A stretch of DNA of 64,000 bases, from positions 114,370 to 178,369 of the forward strand of contig NZ_JACIBX010000009.1 of assembly GCF_014195545.1 (NCBI RefSeq), given 5' to 3'. Under the pieces are notes generated by a model. It had not been told where the DNA came from, did no database searches, and saw only the letters and a program-made list of their open reading frames with translations. A program made the translations under genes and the position numbers. This document shows, piece after piece, positions 37,894-47,307 of the stretch (position 1 is its first letter; the number at the start of each line of letters is the position of its first letter). The DNA is from Limimaricola variabilis. Lineage in GTDB: Bacteria > Pseudomonadota > Alphaproteobacteria > Rhodobacterales > Rhodobacteraceae.

Positions 37894-38601
37894 CTAGTCG
37901 CGCAGGCTGTCGAGGCCGCGGGCCCCGGAGGCGAGATCGGCCAGCAGCGCCACATGCACATCGAGCGCATCGATCACACGATAGCCCGGATCCTGCCCGT
38001 CGAAGACGAGATTCAGGTCGGTGCCTGCGAGCACGATCGCCTCGGCGCCCTGTTCGTCGACCATGCGCCGCCCGGCCTCGATCAGCGCCGTCCGAGTGGC
38101 CGTGTCGCAGCGCCCGGCGACGGCGAGATCCTGATAGAGCTGGCCGAGGCGGTCGATCTCGTCGTCCAGGGCGACGGCCTGCGTGCGCTCGAGCTGGCCA
38201 TAGAGGCGGGTGCGCATCACCACGCGGGTGCCCAGCAATCCAACCCGCGACAACCCCTCGGCGGCGAAGAAGGTGTCGAGCGGGGCGACCGCCGAGACCA
38301 GCGGCAGGGCGGAGAGGGCGCGCGTCTCCTCGAAGCAGAAATGCCCACCGAGAGAAGTGATGACGGCGCAATCCGCGCCGGCGGCCGCGAGCCGGTCGAT
38401 CAGCCGGGCATAGATCTCGGCCTGCTCCTGCCGTCGATCGGCGAGGTTGTTCTCGATCAGGGCGTGGATGTCGGCCTGCACCACCGTCAGCTCCAACGGG
38501 GCGCCTCGCGCGCGCATCGCGTCGCAAAGCCGCTGGTAATAGACGATAGTGGCCGCCGGGCCGATGCCGCCGATCAGGCCGATATGCAGCCCGGCCCCCA
38601 T
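37894..38601 (-). CDS. Asp/Glu racemase family protein with altered active site
   Basis: A 235-residue protein opening with HIGLIGGIGPAATIVYYQRL, the first strand and phosphate loop of the aspartate/glutamate racemase fold. The VGLLGTRVVMRTRLYG block is also typical. The two catalytic positions, normally Cys in CNTAH- and GCTE-type motifs, appear to be Ser83 (ITSLGGHF) and Gly193 (LAGTDLNL). Ordinary two-base racemisation is therefore doubtful. ATG 38601 follows the cobS stop by two bases, so it is translated within the cobS-cobT operon. Confidence 0.82.
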   Translation of the reverse strand: MGAGLHIGLIGGIGPAATIVYYQRLCDAMRARGAPLELTVVQADIHALIENNLADRRQEQAEIYARLIDRLAAAGADCAVITSLGGHFCFEETRALSALPLVSAVAPLDTFFAAEGLSRVGLLGTRVVMRTRLYGQLERTQAVALDDEIDRLGQLYQDLAVAGRCDTATRTALIEAGRRMVDEQGAEAIVLAGTDLNLVFDGQDPGYRVIDALDVHVALLADLASGARGLDSLRD

Positions 38602-38603
38602 TC

Positions 38604-39590
38604 TCAGCGTCCGGCGGTGCTCACCGCGCTCTCGGGCAGCTCCTCGTCGAAGCAGCGCTGGTAGAACTCGGCCACGGTCTGCCGCTCCAGCTCGTCGCAC
38701 TTGTTCAGGAACGACAGGCGGAAGGCATAGCCCACGTCGCGGAAGATCTCGGCGTTCTGGGCCCAGTTGATGACCGTGCGCGGACTCATCACCGTCGACA
38801 GGTCGCCATTCATGAAGGCGGTGCGGGTGAGATCGGCCACGGTGACCATCTGGCTCACCTGCTGGCGGCCCTCAGCGGTGTTGTAATGCGGTGCCTTCGA
38901 CAGGACGATCGCCGCCTCGGCGTCATGGCTGAGATAGTTCAGCGTCGCCACCAGGCTCCAGCGGTCCATCTGCGCCTGGTTGATCTGCTGGGTGCCGTGG
39001 TAGAGGCCGGTGGTGTCGCCGAGGCCGACCGTGTTGGCGGTGGCGAAGAGCCGGAAGAAGGGGTTCGGCGTCAGCACCTGGTTCTGGTCCATCAGCGTCA
39101 GCTTGCCGTCGGTCTCCAGCACCCGTTGGATCACGAACATCACGTCGGCGCGGCCCGCGTCGTATTCGTCGAACACGATGGCGCAGGGGTGGCGCAGCGC
39201 CCAGGGCAGGATGCCCTCGGCGAACTCGGTGATCTGCTTGCCGTCCTTGAGCTTGATCGCGTCCTTGCCGATGAGGTCGATGCGGCTGATGTGGCTGTCG
39301 AGGTTGACGCGCACGCAGGGCCAGTTGAGGCGGGCGGCGACCTGCTCGATATGGGTCGATTTGCCGGTGCCGTGATAGCCCTGCACCATGACCCGGCGGT
39401 TGTGGCCGAAGCCTGCGAGGATGGCCCGGGTGGTGTCCGGGTCGAACTTGTAGGTGGGATCGATGTCGGGCACCCGGTCGGAGCGCTCGGCGAAGCCCTT
39501 GACCTTCATGGCGCTGTCGAAGCCGAAGGTCTCGCGGATATCGATCTCCTCGGTCGGGCGGGCATTGGGGTCGGTCTGGGCGTCGGCCAT
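38604..39590 (-). CDS. cobS: Aerobic cobaltochelatase subunit CobS
   Basis: A 328-residue MoxR-type AAA+ ATPase with Walker A GYHGTGKS at 71-78, Walker [12 protein letters not shown], and [20 protein letters not shown] as sensor 1. It partners CobT as the ATPase of the cobalt chelatase. ATG 39590 has AAGGA seven bases upstream; the in-frame extension to 39650 has no family similarity. Confidence 0.95.
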   Translation of the reverse strand: MADAQTDPNARPTEEIDIRETFGFDSAMKVKGFAERSDRVPDIDPTYKFDPDTTRAILAGFGHNRRVMVQGYHGTGKSTHIEQVAARLNWPCVRVNLDSHISRIDLIGKDAIKLKDGKQITEFAEGILPWALRHPCAIVFDEYDAGRADVMFVIQRVLETDGKLTLMDQNQVLTPNPFFRLFATANTVGLGDTTGLYHGTQQINQAQMDRWSLVATLNYLSHDAEAAIVLSKAPHYNTAEGRQQVSQMVTVADLTRTAFMNGDLSTVMSPRTVINWAQNAEIFRDVGYAFRLSFLNKCDELERQTVAEFYQRCFDEELPESAVSTAGR

Positions 39591-39762
39591 GATGATCCTT
39601 TCGCGTGCGGGCATGGGCCCTGTCTGCGGTCGCGCCAAGTGATGGAGCATCGCGCGGCGGGGTTCAAGGGCCGCAGGCTGCGACCATCGGCCGGGGGCTG
39701 CTTGCCTTTTCAGGGCGCGGCGTCATTGTCTGCAACCGAACGCAGGGGGGATCAGCATCATC

Positions 39763-40317
39763 ATGTCGCGCCTGACCGAGATCGAGGCGATGATCGCCCG
39801 TGTCGCGCTGGGCGACCGCGCCGCCTTCGGCGCGCTCTACGACGCCACTTCGGCGAAACTCTTCGGCATCTGCCTGCGTGTCTTGGACAATCGCGCCGAG
39901 GCCGAGGACGCGCTGCAGGAGATTTATGTGAAGGTGTGGCACAATGCGGGGCGCTATCAGGTGAACGGGCTGAGCCCGATGACTTGGCTCATTACCATCG
40001 CCCGCAACCATGCCATCGACCGGCTGCGGACGCGGCGCCGCGCAGAGCGGCGTGCGGGGGGCGACATGGCCGAGGCGGCGGATCTGGCCGACGCGGCGCC
40101 GGGGCCGGAGGCGCTGGCCGTGGCCGGATCGGAACGGGTCCGGATCGAGGGCTGCCTGACCGAGCTGGAGCCCGATCGCGCGGCAGCCGTGCGCGGCGCC
40201 TATCTGGCGGGAGAGAGCTACGCGGACCTCGCCGCGCGCTTCGACGTCCCGCTCAACACGATGCGGACATGGCTGCGGCGCAGCCTGTTGCGCCTGAAGG
40301 AGTGCCTGACGCGATGA
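39763..40317 (+). CDS. ECF-type RNA polymerase sigma factor
   Basis: A 184-residue sigma-70 family protein with region 2 (the EDALQEIYVKVWHNA and WLITIARNHAIDRLRTRRR blocks) and region 4 (ESYADLAARFDVPLNTMRTWLRRSLLRL). Together with the RskA-like anti-sigma factor overlapping its end, it resembles the SigK group, which often responds to redox or envelope stress. The upstream 172 bp contain TTGCCT at 39712 but no clear ECF promoter pair, so autoregulation is not shown. Confidence 0.92.
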   Translation: MSRLTEIEAMIARVALGDRAAFGALYDATSAKLFGICLRVLDNRAEAEDALQEIYVKVWHNAGRYQVNGLSPMTWLITIARNHAIDRLRTRRRAERRAGGDMAEAADLADAAPGPEALAVAGSERVRIEGCLTELEPDRAAAVRGAYLAGESYADLAARFDVPLNTMRTWLRRSLLRLKECLTR

Positions 40318-41006
40318 CCGGGGCAGGAGATCAGCACGAAGAGGATCGCCTGCTGGCCGCGGAGCACGTGCTCGGGCTGCTGGAAGGCGAGGAATTGGCG
40401 CGGGCCGAAAGGCGGCTGGAGACGGATGCCGCCTATCGCGACGCCCATGCCGCCTGGGCGGAGGATTTCGCGGCGCTGGCCGACGAGGTAGCGCCTGCGG
40501 CGCCGCCCGCGCGGCTCAGGCAGGCGATCGAGAGGCGGCTTTTCGGCGCTAGACGCGAGAGCCTGCTGCGCCGGCTCGGGCTGTGGCCGGCACTGACGGC
40601 GGCGGCGCTGGCGGCTGGTACCTACGCGGTGGTGACCAATCTCGATCTCCTGCGTCCCGACCCGGTGGGGCCGGGGCTGCATGCCGAGATCGTGGCCGAG
40701 GATCGCAGCCTCGTGGTGCAGGTGGCCTACGACCCGTCCGAGCCGGACGCGCTGCGCGTCTCGCGGCCGAGCGGCGAGGCGGCGCCCGGGCGGTCGCTGG
40801 AGTTGTGGCTGATCGCGGGCGAGGCGGCGCCTGTCTCGCTCGGCCTGTTGCCCGAAGACCGCGAGGGGCGCGTGAGCGTGCCCGAAGAGCTGCGGCCATT
40901 GCTCATGCAGGCGGTGCTGGCCGTTTCGGACGAGCCCGCGGGCGGCTCGCCCGCGGCGGGGCCCACCGGCCCTGTCCTGGCGGCGGGACCTGTCACGACC
41001 CTCTGA
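40314..41006 (+). CDS. RskA-type anti-sigma factor
   Basis: A 230-residue single-pass membrane protein. The N-terminal anti-sigma domain (about residues 1-75) has the EDRLLAAEHVLGLLEGEE block, a transmembrane segment lies near 90-107, and the extracytoplasmic RskA domain contains GRSLELWLIAGEAAPVSLGLL. It overlaps the sigma gene by ATGA, the usual sigma/anti-sigma arrangement, and should hold the sigma factor at the membrane. Confidence 0.9.
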   Translation: MTGAGDQHEEDRLLAAEHVLGLLEGEELARAERRLETDAAYRDAHAAWAEDFAALADEVAPAAPPARLRQAIERRLFGARRESLLRRLGLWPALTAAALAAGTYAVVTNLDLLRPDPVGPGLHAEIVAEDRSLVVQVAYDPSEPDALRVSRPSGEAAPGRSLELWLIAGEAAPVSLGLLPEDREGRVSVPEELRPLLMQAVLAVSDEPAGGSPAAGPTGPVLAAGPVTTL

Positions 41007-41031
41007 CCGGTCACATCCCTTGGGCTCATGC

Positions 41032-41068
41032 GAGATCCCGGCTGCCGCAGGAGCGGCGCCGGTATCTC
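41032..41068. terminator. Hairpin between convergent anti-sigma and J-domain genes
   Basis: GAGATCCCGGC (41032-41042) pairs with GCCGGTATCTC (41058-41068) with one mismatch, and GCCGC/GCGGC pairs inside. It is long but lacks a T run. Confidence 0.45.
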
Positions 41069-41076
41069 TCTCGCAC

Positions 41077-41724
41077 TCAGTCCTTGTCGCGGAACGACTT
41101 GCTGTCTTTGATCTGATCCCAGGCCCAGACCACTTCGGAAAGCTGCTCCTCCTGGGAGCGGTCACCGCCGTTCATGTCCGGGTGCAGAACCTTGATCAGC
41201 GCCTTGTAGGACTTGCGGATCTCCGCCTTCGACCAGCTGTCCTTGGCGTCGAGCACCTCGAGCGCGCGGCGCTCGGTCGCCGGCAGGCGGCGGGTATGCC
41301 CCTGCTGGGCGGCGTTGCGGCCGGGATTGCGGGTGGCGTTCTCGCCGAGCACCTGGTGCGGGTCGTCGACGCCGAGACGCGCCCAGGCGCGCTGCTCTTC
41401 GCTGCGCTTGCCGAAGGGCTTGGTGGAGCGGCCCCAAACTCGGTCATTGTCGACCTGCTCGGCGTATTCCGCCTCGGTGGAGCCGTCGAAGAAGTTCCAC
41501 TTGAGATTGTACTCGCGCACATGCTCCTTGCAGAACCAGAAATAGTCGTCGAGCACGTCGGGAGATTTAGGAGCCCGGTACTTGCCCGCCTCCTCGCATC
41601 CCGGGTGGTCGCAGACCCGCGTCGATGTCTCGAAGGCACCGGACATCCCGCGTCTGCCGCGCGGGTTTTTCTTCTTCGATGCCGATACGGACATATCGAA
41701 ACCGAAGGGGTCGTTCTTCGCCAT
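41077..41724 (-). CDS. J-domain protein with C-terminal DnaJ domain
   Basis: A 215-residue protein. The DnaJ domain is at the C-terminus, with the HPD triplet at 181-183 in KVLHPDMNGG. The N-terminal part has Cys38, Cys43, Cys65 and His68, which could bind zinc. J-domains stimulate Hsp70 ATPase; the N-terminal part would bring a client, unknown here. ATG 41724 is preceded by GAGG; a start at 41736 would add four residues. Confidence 0.87.
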   Translation of the reverse strand: MAKNDPFGFDMSVSASKKKNPRGRRGMSGAFETSTRVCDHPGCEEAGKYRAPKSPDVLDDYFWFCKEHVREYNLKWNFFDGSTEAEYAEQVDNDRVWGRSTKPFGKRSEEQRAWARLGVDDPHQVLGENATRNPGRNAAQQGHTRRLPATERRALEVLDAKDSWSKAEIRKSYKALIKVLHPDMNGGDRSQEEQLSEVVWAWDQIKDSKSFRDKD

Positions 41725-41829
41725 GCTCTGCCTCATCCTATCGAGTCGGACGCGGCAGTTTAGTCCAAGGAGCCGGAGATTGAAGGGGCGGCGGGCATTT
41801 TCCGCCCCCTCGGCGCGGCTCCGCCGGGA

Positions 41830-42240
41830 TTATTCTCCGCGATCGGCCGTGACAGGCGGCGCTGGACGGTCGGGAATCTCCTGCGCCTCGCGGCCGGAGG
41901 CAACCGGGCGGGCGGCGGCGGGCGTCTCGCTGCGGCTGGCGCTCAGCCCCGGGGCCTGGGGCTGCGCCATCGGCTCGGCCGCGACCGGGGTGGCCGCCGG
42001 CTGGGCGGCGGCGCCGCGGCGGAACACCAGCACCGAGTGATAGACCGTGCTGCGGCCCCGGAAGCCCTGGCGCTCCTCGCAGGGCAGGGTCTCGGCGCGC
42101 AGGTACTCCCAGCCCTTCGCACCCATCTCGTTGATCGTGCCCTGCAGGGCGTGGGCATAGCGGTCCTCACCGGTCTTGAGGCCGCGTTCCTTGACGCCGC
42201 GCTTGGGCGCGGGGACGACGCGGTATTCGTAAGCGGTCAT
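41830..42240 (-). CDS. DUF4177 domain protein
   Basis: A 136-residue protein. The first 75 residues (YEYRVVPAPKRGVKERG, then INEMGAKGWEYLRAETLPCEE) match DUF4177, a small domain of unknown function. The last 60 residues are Pro/Ala-rich and probably disordered. It starts 20 bp after gatB on the same strand. Confidence 0.82.
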   Translation of the reverse strand: MTAYEYRVVPAPKRGVKERGLKTGEDRYAHALQGTINEMGAKGWEYLRAETLPCEERQGFRGRSTVYHSVLVFRRGAAAQPAATPVAAEPMAQPQAPGLSASRSETPAAARPVASGREAQEIPDRPAPPVTADRGE

Positions 42241-42260
42241 GGCGCTCTCCTGTGGCGGGC

Positions 42261-43784
42261 TCAGAGCCCGAGCTTGGCGGTGACGATCTGGTTGACGGCG
42301 GCGGGGTTCGCCTTGCCGCCGGTGGCCTTCATGACCTGGCCGACGAACCAGCCCGCAAGCTTGGGATTCTGCTTGGCCTTCTCGACCTGCGCCGGGTTGG
42401 CGGCGATGATCTCTTCGACCGCCGCCTCGATGGCGCCGGTGTCGGTGACCTGCTTCATGCCGCGTTCCTCGACGATCTTCGCCGGCTCGCCGCCCTCGGT
42501 ATAGACGATCTCGAACAGGTCCTTGGCGATCTTGCCCGAGATGTCGCCCTTGGCGATCAGCGCGACGATGTCGCCGAGCTGCGCCGGGCTGACCGGGCTT
42601 TGCTCGATGCCCAGATCGTCCTTCTTGAGCCGTCCGAACAGCTCGTTGATGACCCAGTTCGCGGCGAGCTTGCCATCCTTGGCGCTATCGAGATGGTTCA
42701 CCACCGCCTCGAAATAGACGGCGTTGGCGAGTTCCGCCGTCAGCACGCCCGCATCGTAATCCGACAGGCCCATATCGGCCATGAAGCGCGCCTTCTTGGC
42801 GTCGGGCAGCTCGGGGAGATGCGCCTTGATGTCGTCCACCCAGGCCTGCTCGATCTCAAGCGGCAGCAGGTCGGGGTCGGGGAAGTAGCGGTAGTCATGC
42901 GCCTCTTCCTTGGAGCGCATCGACCGGGTCTCGTTCTTGTCCGGATCGTAGAGGCGCGTCTCCTGCACGACGCTGCCGCCATCCTCGAGGATGGCGATCT
43001 GGCGTCGCGCCTCGAAGTCGATCGCCGCCTGGATGAAGCGCATGGAGTTCATGTTCTTGATCTCGCAGCGGGTGCCCAGATGCGAGAAATCCTGCGTTTC
43101 CTGGTATTTCTCGTAGTCGCCGGGACGGCAGACCGAGACGTTCACGTCGGCGCGCAGGTTGCCGTTCTGCATGTTGCCGTCGCAGGTCCCGAGATAGCGC
43201 AGGATCTGCCGCAGCTTGCCGACATAGGCGGCGGCTTCTTCGGGGCCACGGATGTCGGGACGGCTGACGATCTCCATCAGCGCCACGCCGGTGCGGTTGA
43301 GGTCGACGAAGGACATGTGCGGGTCCATGTCGTGGATCGACTTGCCGGCATCCTGCTCGAGATGGATGCGCTCGATGCGCACGCGGCGGGCGACGCCCGC
43401 GCCCATCTCGACGATCACCTCACCCTCGCCGACGATCGGGTGGTAGAGCTGGCTGATCTGGTAGCCCTGCGGCAGGTCCGGATAGAAGTAGTTCTTGCGG
43501 TCGAAGGCCGAGCGCAGATTGATCTCCGCTTTGAGGCCGAGACCGGTGCGCACCGCTTGCGCCACGCAGCCCTCGTTGATCACCGGCAGCATGCCCGGCA
43601 TGCCCGCGTCGATGAAGGAAACGTTGGAATTGGGCTCGGCGCCGAACTCGGTCGAAGCGCCGGAGAACAGCTTGGCGCGGGTGGCGACCTGCGCGTGCAC
43701 CTCGAGGCCGATCACCAGCTCCCAGTCGCCCGTGGCACCCGCGATCACCTTGGGGGCGGGGGCCTCGTAAGTCAGGTCCAGCAT
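42261..43784 (-). CDS. gatB: Asp/Glu-tRNA amidotransferase subunit GatB
   Basis: A 507-residue protein with the GatB signatures [47 protein letters not shown] and a C-terminal YqeY-like tail domain with a GKANPAAV end. It forms GatCAB, which converts Glu-tRNA(Gln) and Asp-tRNA(Asn) to the amidated forms. gatA and gatC are not in this window. ATG 43784 has AGGAGAGG upstream. Confidence 0.96.
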   Translation of the reverse strand: MLDLTYEAPAPKVIAGATGDWELVIGLEVHAQVATRAKLFSGASTEFGAEPNSNVSFIDAGMPGMLPVINEGCVAQAVRTGLGLKAEINLRSAFDRKNYFYPDLPQGYQISQLYHPIVGEGEVIVEMGAGVARRVRIERIHLEQDAGKSIHDMDPHMSFVDLNRTGVALMEIVSRPDIRGPEEAAAYVGKLRQILRYLGTCDGNMQNGNLRADVNVSVCRPGDYEKYQETQDFSHLGTRCEIKNMNSMRFIQAAIDFEARRQIAILEDGGSVVQETRLYDPDKNETRSMRSKEEAHDYRYFPDPDLLPLEIEQAWVDDIKAHLPELPDAKKARFMADMGLSDYDAGVLTAELANAVYFEAVVNHLDSAKDGKLAANWVINELFGRLKKDDLGIEQSPVSPAQLGDIVALIAKGDISGKIAKDLFEIVYTEGGEPAKIVEERGMKQVTDTGAIEAAVEEIIAANPAQVEKAKQNPKLAGWFVGQVMKATGGKANPAAVNQIVTAKLGL

Positions 43785-44006
43785 GGACGCCTCTCCTTGC
43801 ACCGTTGTCGGGGCCTGATTAGGCGCGAACGGGGCCGTCTTCAAGGGTGACGGCCGGGCGGGCATCACGGCGCGGGATGCGCGGAACGGTGCAGGCGATG
43901 GGCGATATCCCGCTCAAATCATGGGGATGGGTCGAGTAGCCTCGACAGCGCGTCGCGCCGCGACGCAGATCGTTCCAGTTGCTGCCACAACGGATCAATT
44001 CTGAAT

Positions 44007-44666
44007 ATGTTCCAGAAACGTGTTTCTGCGCGTTTGCGCCGTCTCGTGCCGATCGCCGCGCTGAGCCTTGCCGCCGCCTGCGCCCAGCTGCCCGAGCCCG
44101 AAGAACCCGTTGCCGCCGCGCCCGCCGCGATGCCGGTGATGGCCTGGGACCACCGGCCCGAGAGCGCGCAGTGGACCGATGCGACCCTCGCGGCACTCAA
44201 GGCGCATGGGGCGCCGCTCTTGAGCCAGGTGCCCGGCGACATCGCGACATGGTGCCCCGGCTACGTCCAGGCCTCCGAGGATGAGCGCGCCGCCTTCTGG
44301 GCGGGAATGCTGTCGGCGCTGGCCAAGCACGAGAGCACTTGGAACCCCGCGGCCGTCGGCGGCGGTGGCAAGTGGTTCGGTCTGGTGCAGATCGCGCCCG
44401 CGACCGCGCGCAGCTATGGCTGCGCGGCGGGCAGCGGCTCGGCGCTCAAGGACGGCGTCGCCAACCTGTCCTGCGCGGTGCGGATCGCCGCCCGCACGGT
44501 GCGCCGCGACGGCGTCGTCGCCGCCGGCATGCGCGGTCTCGCCGCCGACTGGGGCCCGTTCCACTCGGCGCGCAAGCGCAACGAGATGGCGGCCTGGACC
44601 CGCAGCCAGAGCTATTGCCAGCCGCGCCAGTCCGCGCAGGCGGGTGACCCCGCCAAGGCCGGCTGA
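44007..44666 (+). CDS. Lytic transglycosylase-like lipoprotein (tandem copy 1)
   Basis: A 219-residue protein with a lipoprotein signal ending LAAAC (Cys25). The SLT-like domain has catalytic-type Glu109 in LSALAKHESTWNP, followed by GLVQIAPATARSYGC. Four cysteines in the mature domain suggest disulfides. It probably cleaves peptidoglycan glycan strands in the periplasm. The following gene encodes a close paralogue of the domain. Confidence 0.82.
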   Translation: MFQKRVSARLRRLVPIAALSLAAACAQLPEPEEPVAAAPAAMPVMAWDHRPESAQWTDATLAALKAHGAPLLSQVPGDIATWCPGYVQASEDERAAFWAGMLSALAKHESTWNPAAVGGGGKWFGLVQIAPATARSYGCAAGSGSALKDGVANLSCAVRIAARTVRRDGVVAAGMRGLAADWGPFHSARKRNEMAAWTRSQSYCQPRQSAQAGDPAKAG

Positions 44667-44779
44667 GACGGGTGGCTGTCGCAGCCGCGACACAGGCCGG
44701 CTGCGACCGGCGCCAACCTCGCGGCATATCGTCGTTTTCGCGTTGCATCGTGGCCGCGCCACGGTGCAGTTATCGCCCC

Positions 44780-45628
44780 ATGCTCGTGGCACTGACGATC
44801 CTGGGGGGTTGGATGGCCGTGATGCCGGGTCCGTCGGTCCATGCCGAGCCGTCGGGCCCGGCCGTGCACCTCGCGTCCGAAAAGGCGCCGGCGCGCCCCA
44901 CTCCGAACCCGCCCGAGACCGGTCCCGCCATCCCTGACCTCGCCGTGCCGGCGGCGCCGGACACGCTTGGCGATCCCCTGCCTGCCGCGACATTGCGACC
45001 GATGCCACGGCCCGTGACGCTGGCCGCACCCGCGCCGTCCAGCGCAGCCACCCTGCGGCCCCGTGCGCGCGACCCGTTTCTGCCGGCGGCGCGCTGGGAC
45101 GGGCGCGAGGGGACGGGGCTGTGGACCCGTGGGCTGATGGCCGCGCTGCGAGGACCGGCGGCTGAACTGGCCGAAGTCGTGCCCGCCGACATCGCCGATT
45201 GGTGCCCGGCCTACGCGGCCAACCCGCCGCGGATGCGTCGCGCCTTCTGGGTCGGGGTGATGTCGGCGCTGTCGCGCTTCGAGAGCCGGCACCGGGCCGA
45301 CGCGGTCGGTGGGGGCGGGCTCTATCACGGGCTGCTGCAGATCCTGCCCGGGACCGCACGTGGATACGGCTGCGTCGCTTGGGACGGCGCGGCGCTGCGC
45401 GACCCGGTCCGCAACCTGAGCTGCGCCGCCCGGATCATGGCCCGCACCGTCAAGCGGGACAACGCCGTCGCGCTGAGCGGCGGCCGCCGGGCCGGGATCG
45501 CTGCCGATTGGGGGCCGATGACCAAGCCCGCCATGCGCGCTGAAATGGCGGCATGGACGCGTTCGCAGAGTTACTGTCGGCCAGCGCCGCTGGCGCGGGT
45601 GCCGCGGCCCAAGGCGCGACCGGCCTGA
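44780..45628 (+). CDS. Lytic transglycosylase-like secreted protein (tandem copy 2)
   Basis: A 282-residue protein. It has a cleavable signal peptide (VHA then EPS near residue 22) and a Pro/Ala-rich stretch to about residue 100. The SLT-like domain follows with Glu168 in LSRFESRH. The domain shares WCP.Y, FW.G..SAL, GLLQI.P.TA, NLSCA.RI and EMAAWTRSQSYC with the preceding gene, so the pair arose by duplication. ATG 44780 starts directly at the signal peptide; the frame is open from 44672. It ends three bases from the convergent acyltransferase gene. Confidence 0.8.
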   Translation: MLVALTILGGWMAVMPGPSVHAEPSGPAVHLASEKAPARPTPNPPETGPAIPDLAVPAAPDTLGDPLPAATLRPMPRPVTLAAPAPSSAATLRPRARDPFLPAARWDGREGTGLWTRGLMAALRGPAAELAEVVPADIADWCPAYAANPPRMRRAFWVGVMSALSRFESRHRADAVGGGGLYHGLLQILPGTARGYGCVAWDGAALRDPVRNLSCAARIMARTVKRDNAVALSGGRRAGIAADWGPMTKPAMRAEMAAWTRSQSYCRPAPLARVPRPKARPA

Positions 45629-45631
45629 AGC

Positions 45632-46495
45632 TCAGGCGCGGGTCCGCAGCAGCGGTCGCGTCGCTCGCACGAGGCTCACCGTCGGCGCATCGCGGCCGCC
45701 CAGCGCCAAGGTCGCCTTGCGCAGCATCTCGATGCCTTCCTCGGACTTGGCTGGAAGCGCCGCCGGAGATATCTCCTCGCCGACCGTCACGACATAGGGC
45801 TGACGGTCCTTGTTGAGCATCTCGTGGAACAGCGTGATGTCACGCAAAGTCGGGTGGATCAGGTCGAACAGGTAGAACAGCGCCGAATTGCGGGCGCGTA
45901 TGTTGACCGGGATCACCGGCAGGTCGTACTTGCGCGCCAGCATCGCCGCCGACGCCATCCAGGGCCGCTCGTGCAGCCGCAGACCGCGACGCTTGGCCAA
46001 CCGCCCCGAAGGGAAGATCACGCCGAGCCGTCCGTCCTCGACGGCCTGACGGGTCAGGTCCATCGTCACCTTGGTCTTGGCGTGGCTGCGCTTTTCCTTG
46101 CGCCACTCGACCGGCACGATCAGGTCCGCCATCTGCGGCAACACACGCAGGATGTCGCCATTGGCATAGATGAAGAGGTCGGGCCGGATCGTCTTGAGCA
46201 CATGGTAGAGCATGATCCCGTCGGCGATGCCGGTGGGATGGTTGGCAACGATCAACGCCGGACCGTGCCGGGGAATGTTGTCGAGGCCATTCACCGTCAG
46301 GTGCCGCGCCAGCATGTCGCCCATCTCCCCCATGATCCGGGGGGTCGGCTCGTCCTGCAGCCGCGTGCCGATGGACACGGTGCGGTCATAGCTCAGAGCG
46401 AGATGGAGAAGACCGCGCAACGGCCGGATCAGGGGCGACCGCCGGAACATCCAAGGCGCACGTTCGGCGATCAGCGGGTCGATGCGGTCTTTCAT
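45632..46495 (-). CDS. PlsC-like 1-acylglycerol-3-phosphate acyltransferase family protein
   Basis: A 287-residue protein with the acyltransferase NHPTGIADG motif (HX4D) and a later VIFPSGRLAKR block, the EGT-like motif II of the family. It could transfer acyl chains to lysophospholipid or another polar lipid; the exact acceptor is unknown. It resembles the acyltransferase half of ornithine lipid enzymes as much as PlsC itself. Confidence 0.8.
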   Translation of the reverse strand: MKDRIDPLIAERAPWMFRRSPLIRPLRGLLHLALSYDRTVSIGTRLQDEPTPRIMGEMGDMLARHLTVNGLDNIPRHGPALIVANHPTGIADGIMLYHVLKTIRPDLFIYANGDILRVLPQMADLIVPVEWRKEKRSHAKTKVTMDLTRQAVEDGRLGVIFPSGRLAKRRGLRLHERPWMASAAMLARKYDLPVIPVNIRARNSALFYLFDLIHPTLRDITLFHEMLNKDRQPYVVTVGEEISPAALPAKSEEGIEMLRKATLALGGRDAPTVSLVRATRPLLRTRA

Positions 46496-46610
46496 GGAGC
46501 CTCAATACCCATTCCCACACGGCGGTTCCGTGACATTTGAGGCATCATGGTCGTTTTGGCAATGACGGGGACCGGATCGTCGCGAAAGCGGCGGCCCTGC
46601 GCCGGGCCCG

Positions 46611-46644
46611 AAACGGGGCCGTGACGCCGGTTCGCCACGGCCCC
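46611..46644 (-). terminator. Terminator of the PfpI-type gene
   Basis: GGGGCCGTG (46615-46623) and CACGGCCCC (46636-46644) form a 9-bp stem, followed on the - strand by GTTTC. It lies just after the gene's stop codon. Confidence 0.6.
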
Positions 46645-46655
46645 TCGCGACGTCG

Positions 46656-47216
46656 TCACGCGGCCTGCCTCTCGTGACGGCCTTCGCGGATTTCCTCGAT
46701 GATCTTGGCCACGAAGGCGTCGAGATCGCCGGGGTTGCGGCTCGTCACGATGCCCTGATCTGTAGCCACTTCCTTGTCCACGACATTGGCGCCCGCGTTC
46801 TTCAGGTCGGTGCGGATCGAGTGATAGCTCGTCACCGCGCGTCCGCGCACGACGTCGGCTTCGATCAAAAGCCAGGGCCCGTGGCAGATGGCGGCGACGA
46901 TCTTGCCGGAGCGGGTGAAGTCCTTCACCAGCTGCACCGCTTCGGGCACGGTGCGCAGCTTGTCGGGGTTGATCTGGCCGCCCGGCAGCACGATGGCATG
47001 ATAGTCCTCGGCCTTAGCGTCCGCGATCTTCAGGTCGACCGCGGCCTCGGGGCCCCAATCGGTCTCGTCCCAGCTCGTGATCGCGGTTCCGTCGGGGCTT
47101 GCCACATGCACCGTGGCGCCGGCGTCGCGCAGCTTGTCGCGCGGCACCTCCAGCTCGGATTTCTCGAAACCATCGGTGGCGATGATCAGGATCTTCGCGT
47201 CTTTGATATCGGTCAT
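46656..47216 (-). CDS. DJ-1/PfpI family protein
   Basis: A 186-residue protein. The nucleophile elbow AAICHGPWLL carries Cys111, and IIATDGFEKSELEVP at the N-terminus contains the conserved Glu. The GRAVTSYHSIRTDLKNAG and FRP-like SRNPGDL blocks are those of PfpI-type members (YhbO/Pfp1). Members are described as proteases, chaperones or glyoxalase/deglycase enzymes. ATG 47216 has AAGGAG upstream. It lies 92 bp downstream of pepN on the same strand. Confidence 0.9.
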   Translation of the reverse strand: MTDIKDAKILIIATDGFEKSELEVPRDKLRDAGATVHVASPDGTAITSWDETDWGPEAAVDLKIADAKAEDYHAIVLPGGQINPDKLRTVPEAVQLVKDFTRSGKIVAAICHGPWLLIEADVVRGRAVTSYHSIRTDLKNAGANVVDKEVATDQGIVTSRNPGDLDAFVAKIIEEIREGRHERQAA

Positions 47217-47273
47217 GCCCGTCTCCTTGCGGTTCTCGGCTCGAATTCTTCGAGGCCCAAACCGAGAGGAGGG

Positions 47274-47297
47274 AGGGGGCGTTCCGGGACGCCCCCT
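47274..47297 (-). terminator. Hairpin between pepN and the PfpI-type gene
   Basis: AGGGGGCGT (47274-47282) pairs with ACGCCCCCT (47289-47297), a perfect 9-bp stem with a six-base loop. No T run follows, so it may be partial. Confidence 0.45.
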
Positions 47298-47307
47298 CAC
47301 GTCACCG

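Noticed and set aside
38886..40313. N-terminal extension of the anti-sigma factor frame by 476 codons
   Set aside because: The upstream part is antisense to cobS and then out of frame with the sigma gene; the ATGA overlap at 40314 is the natural start.
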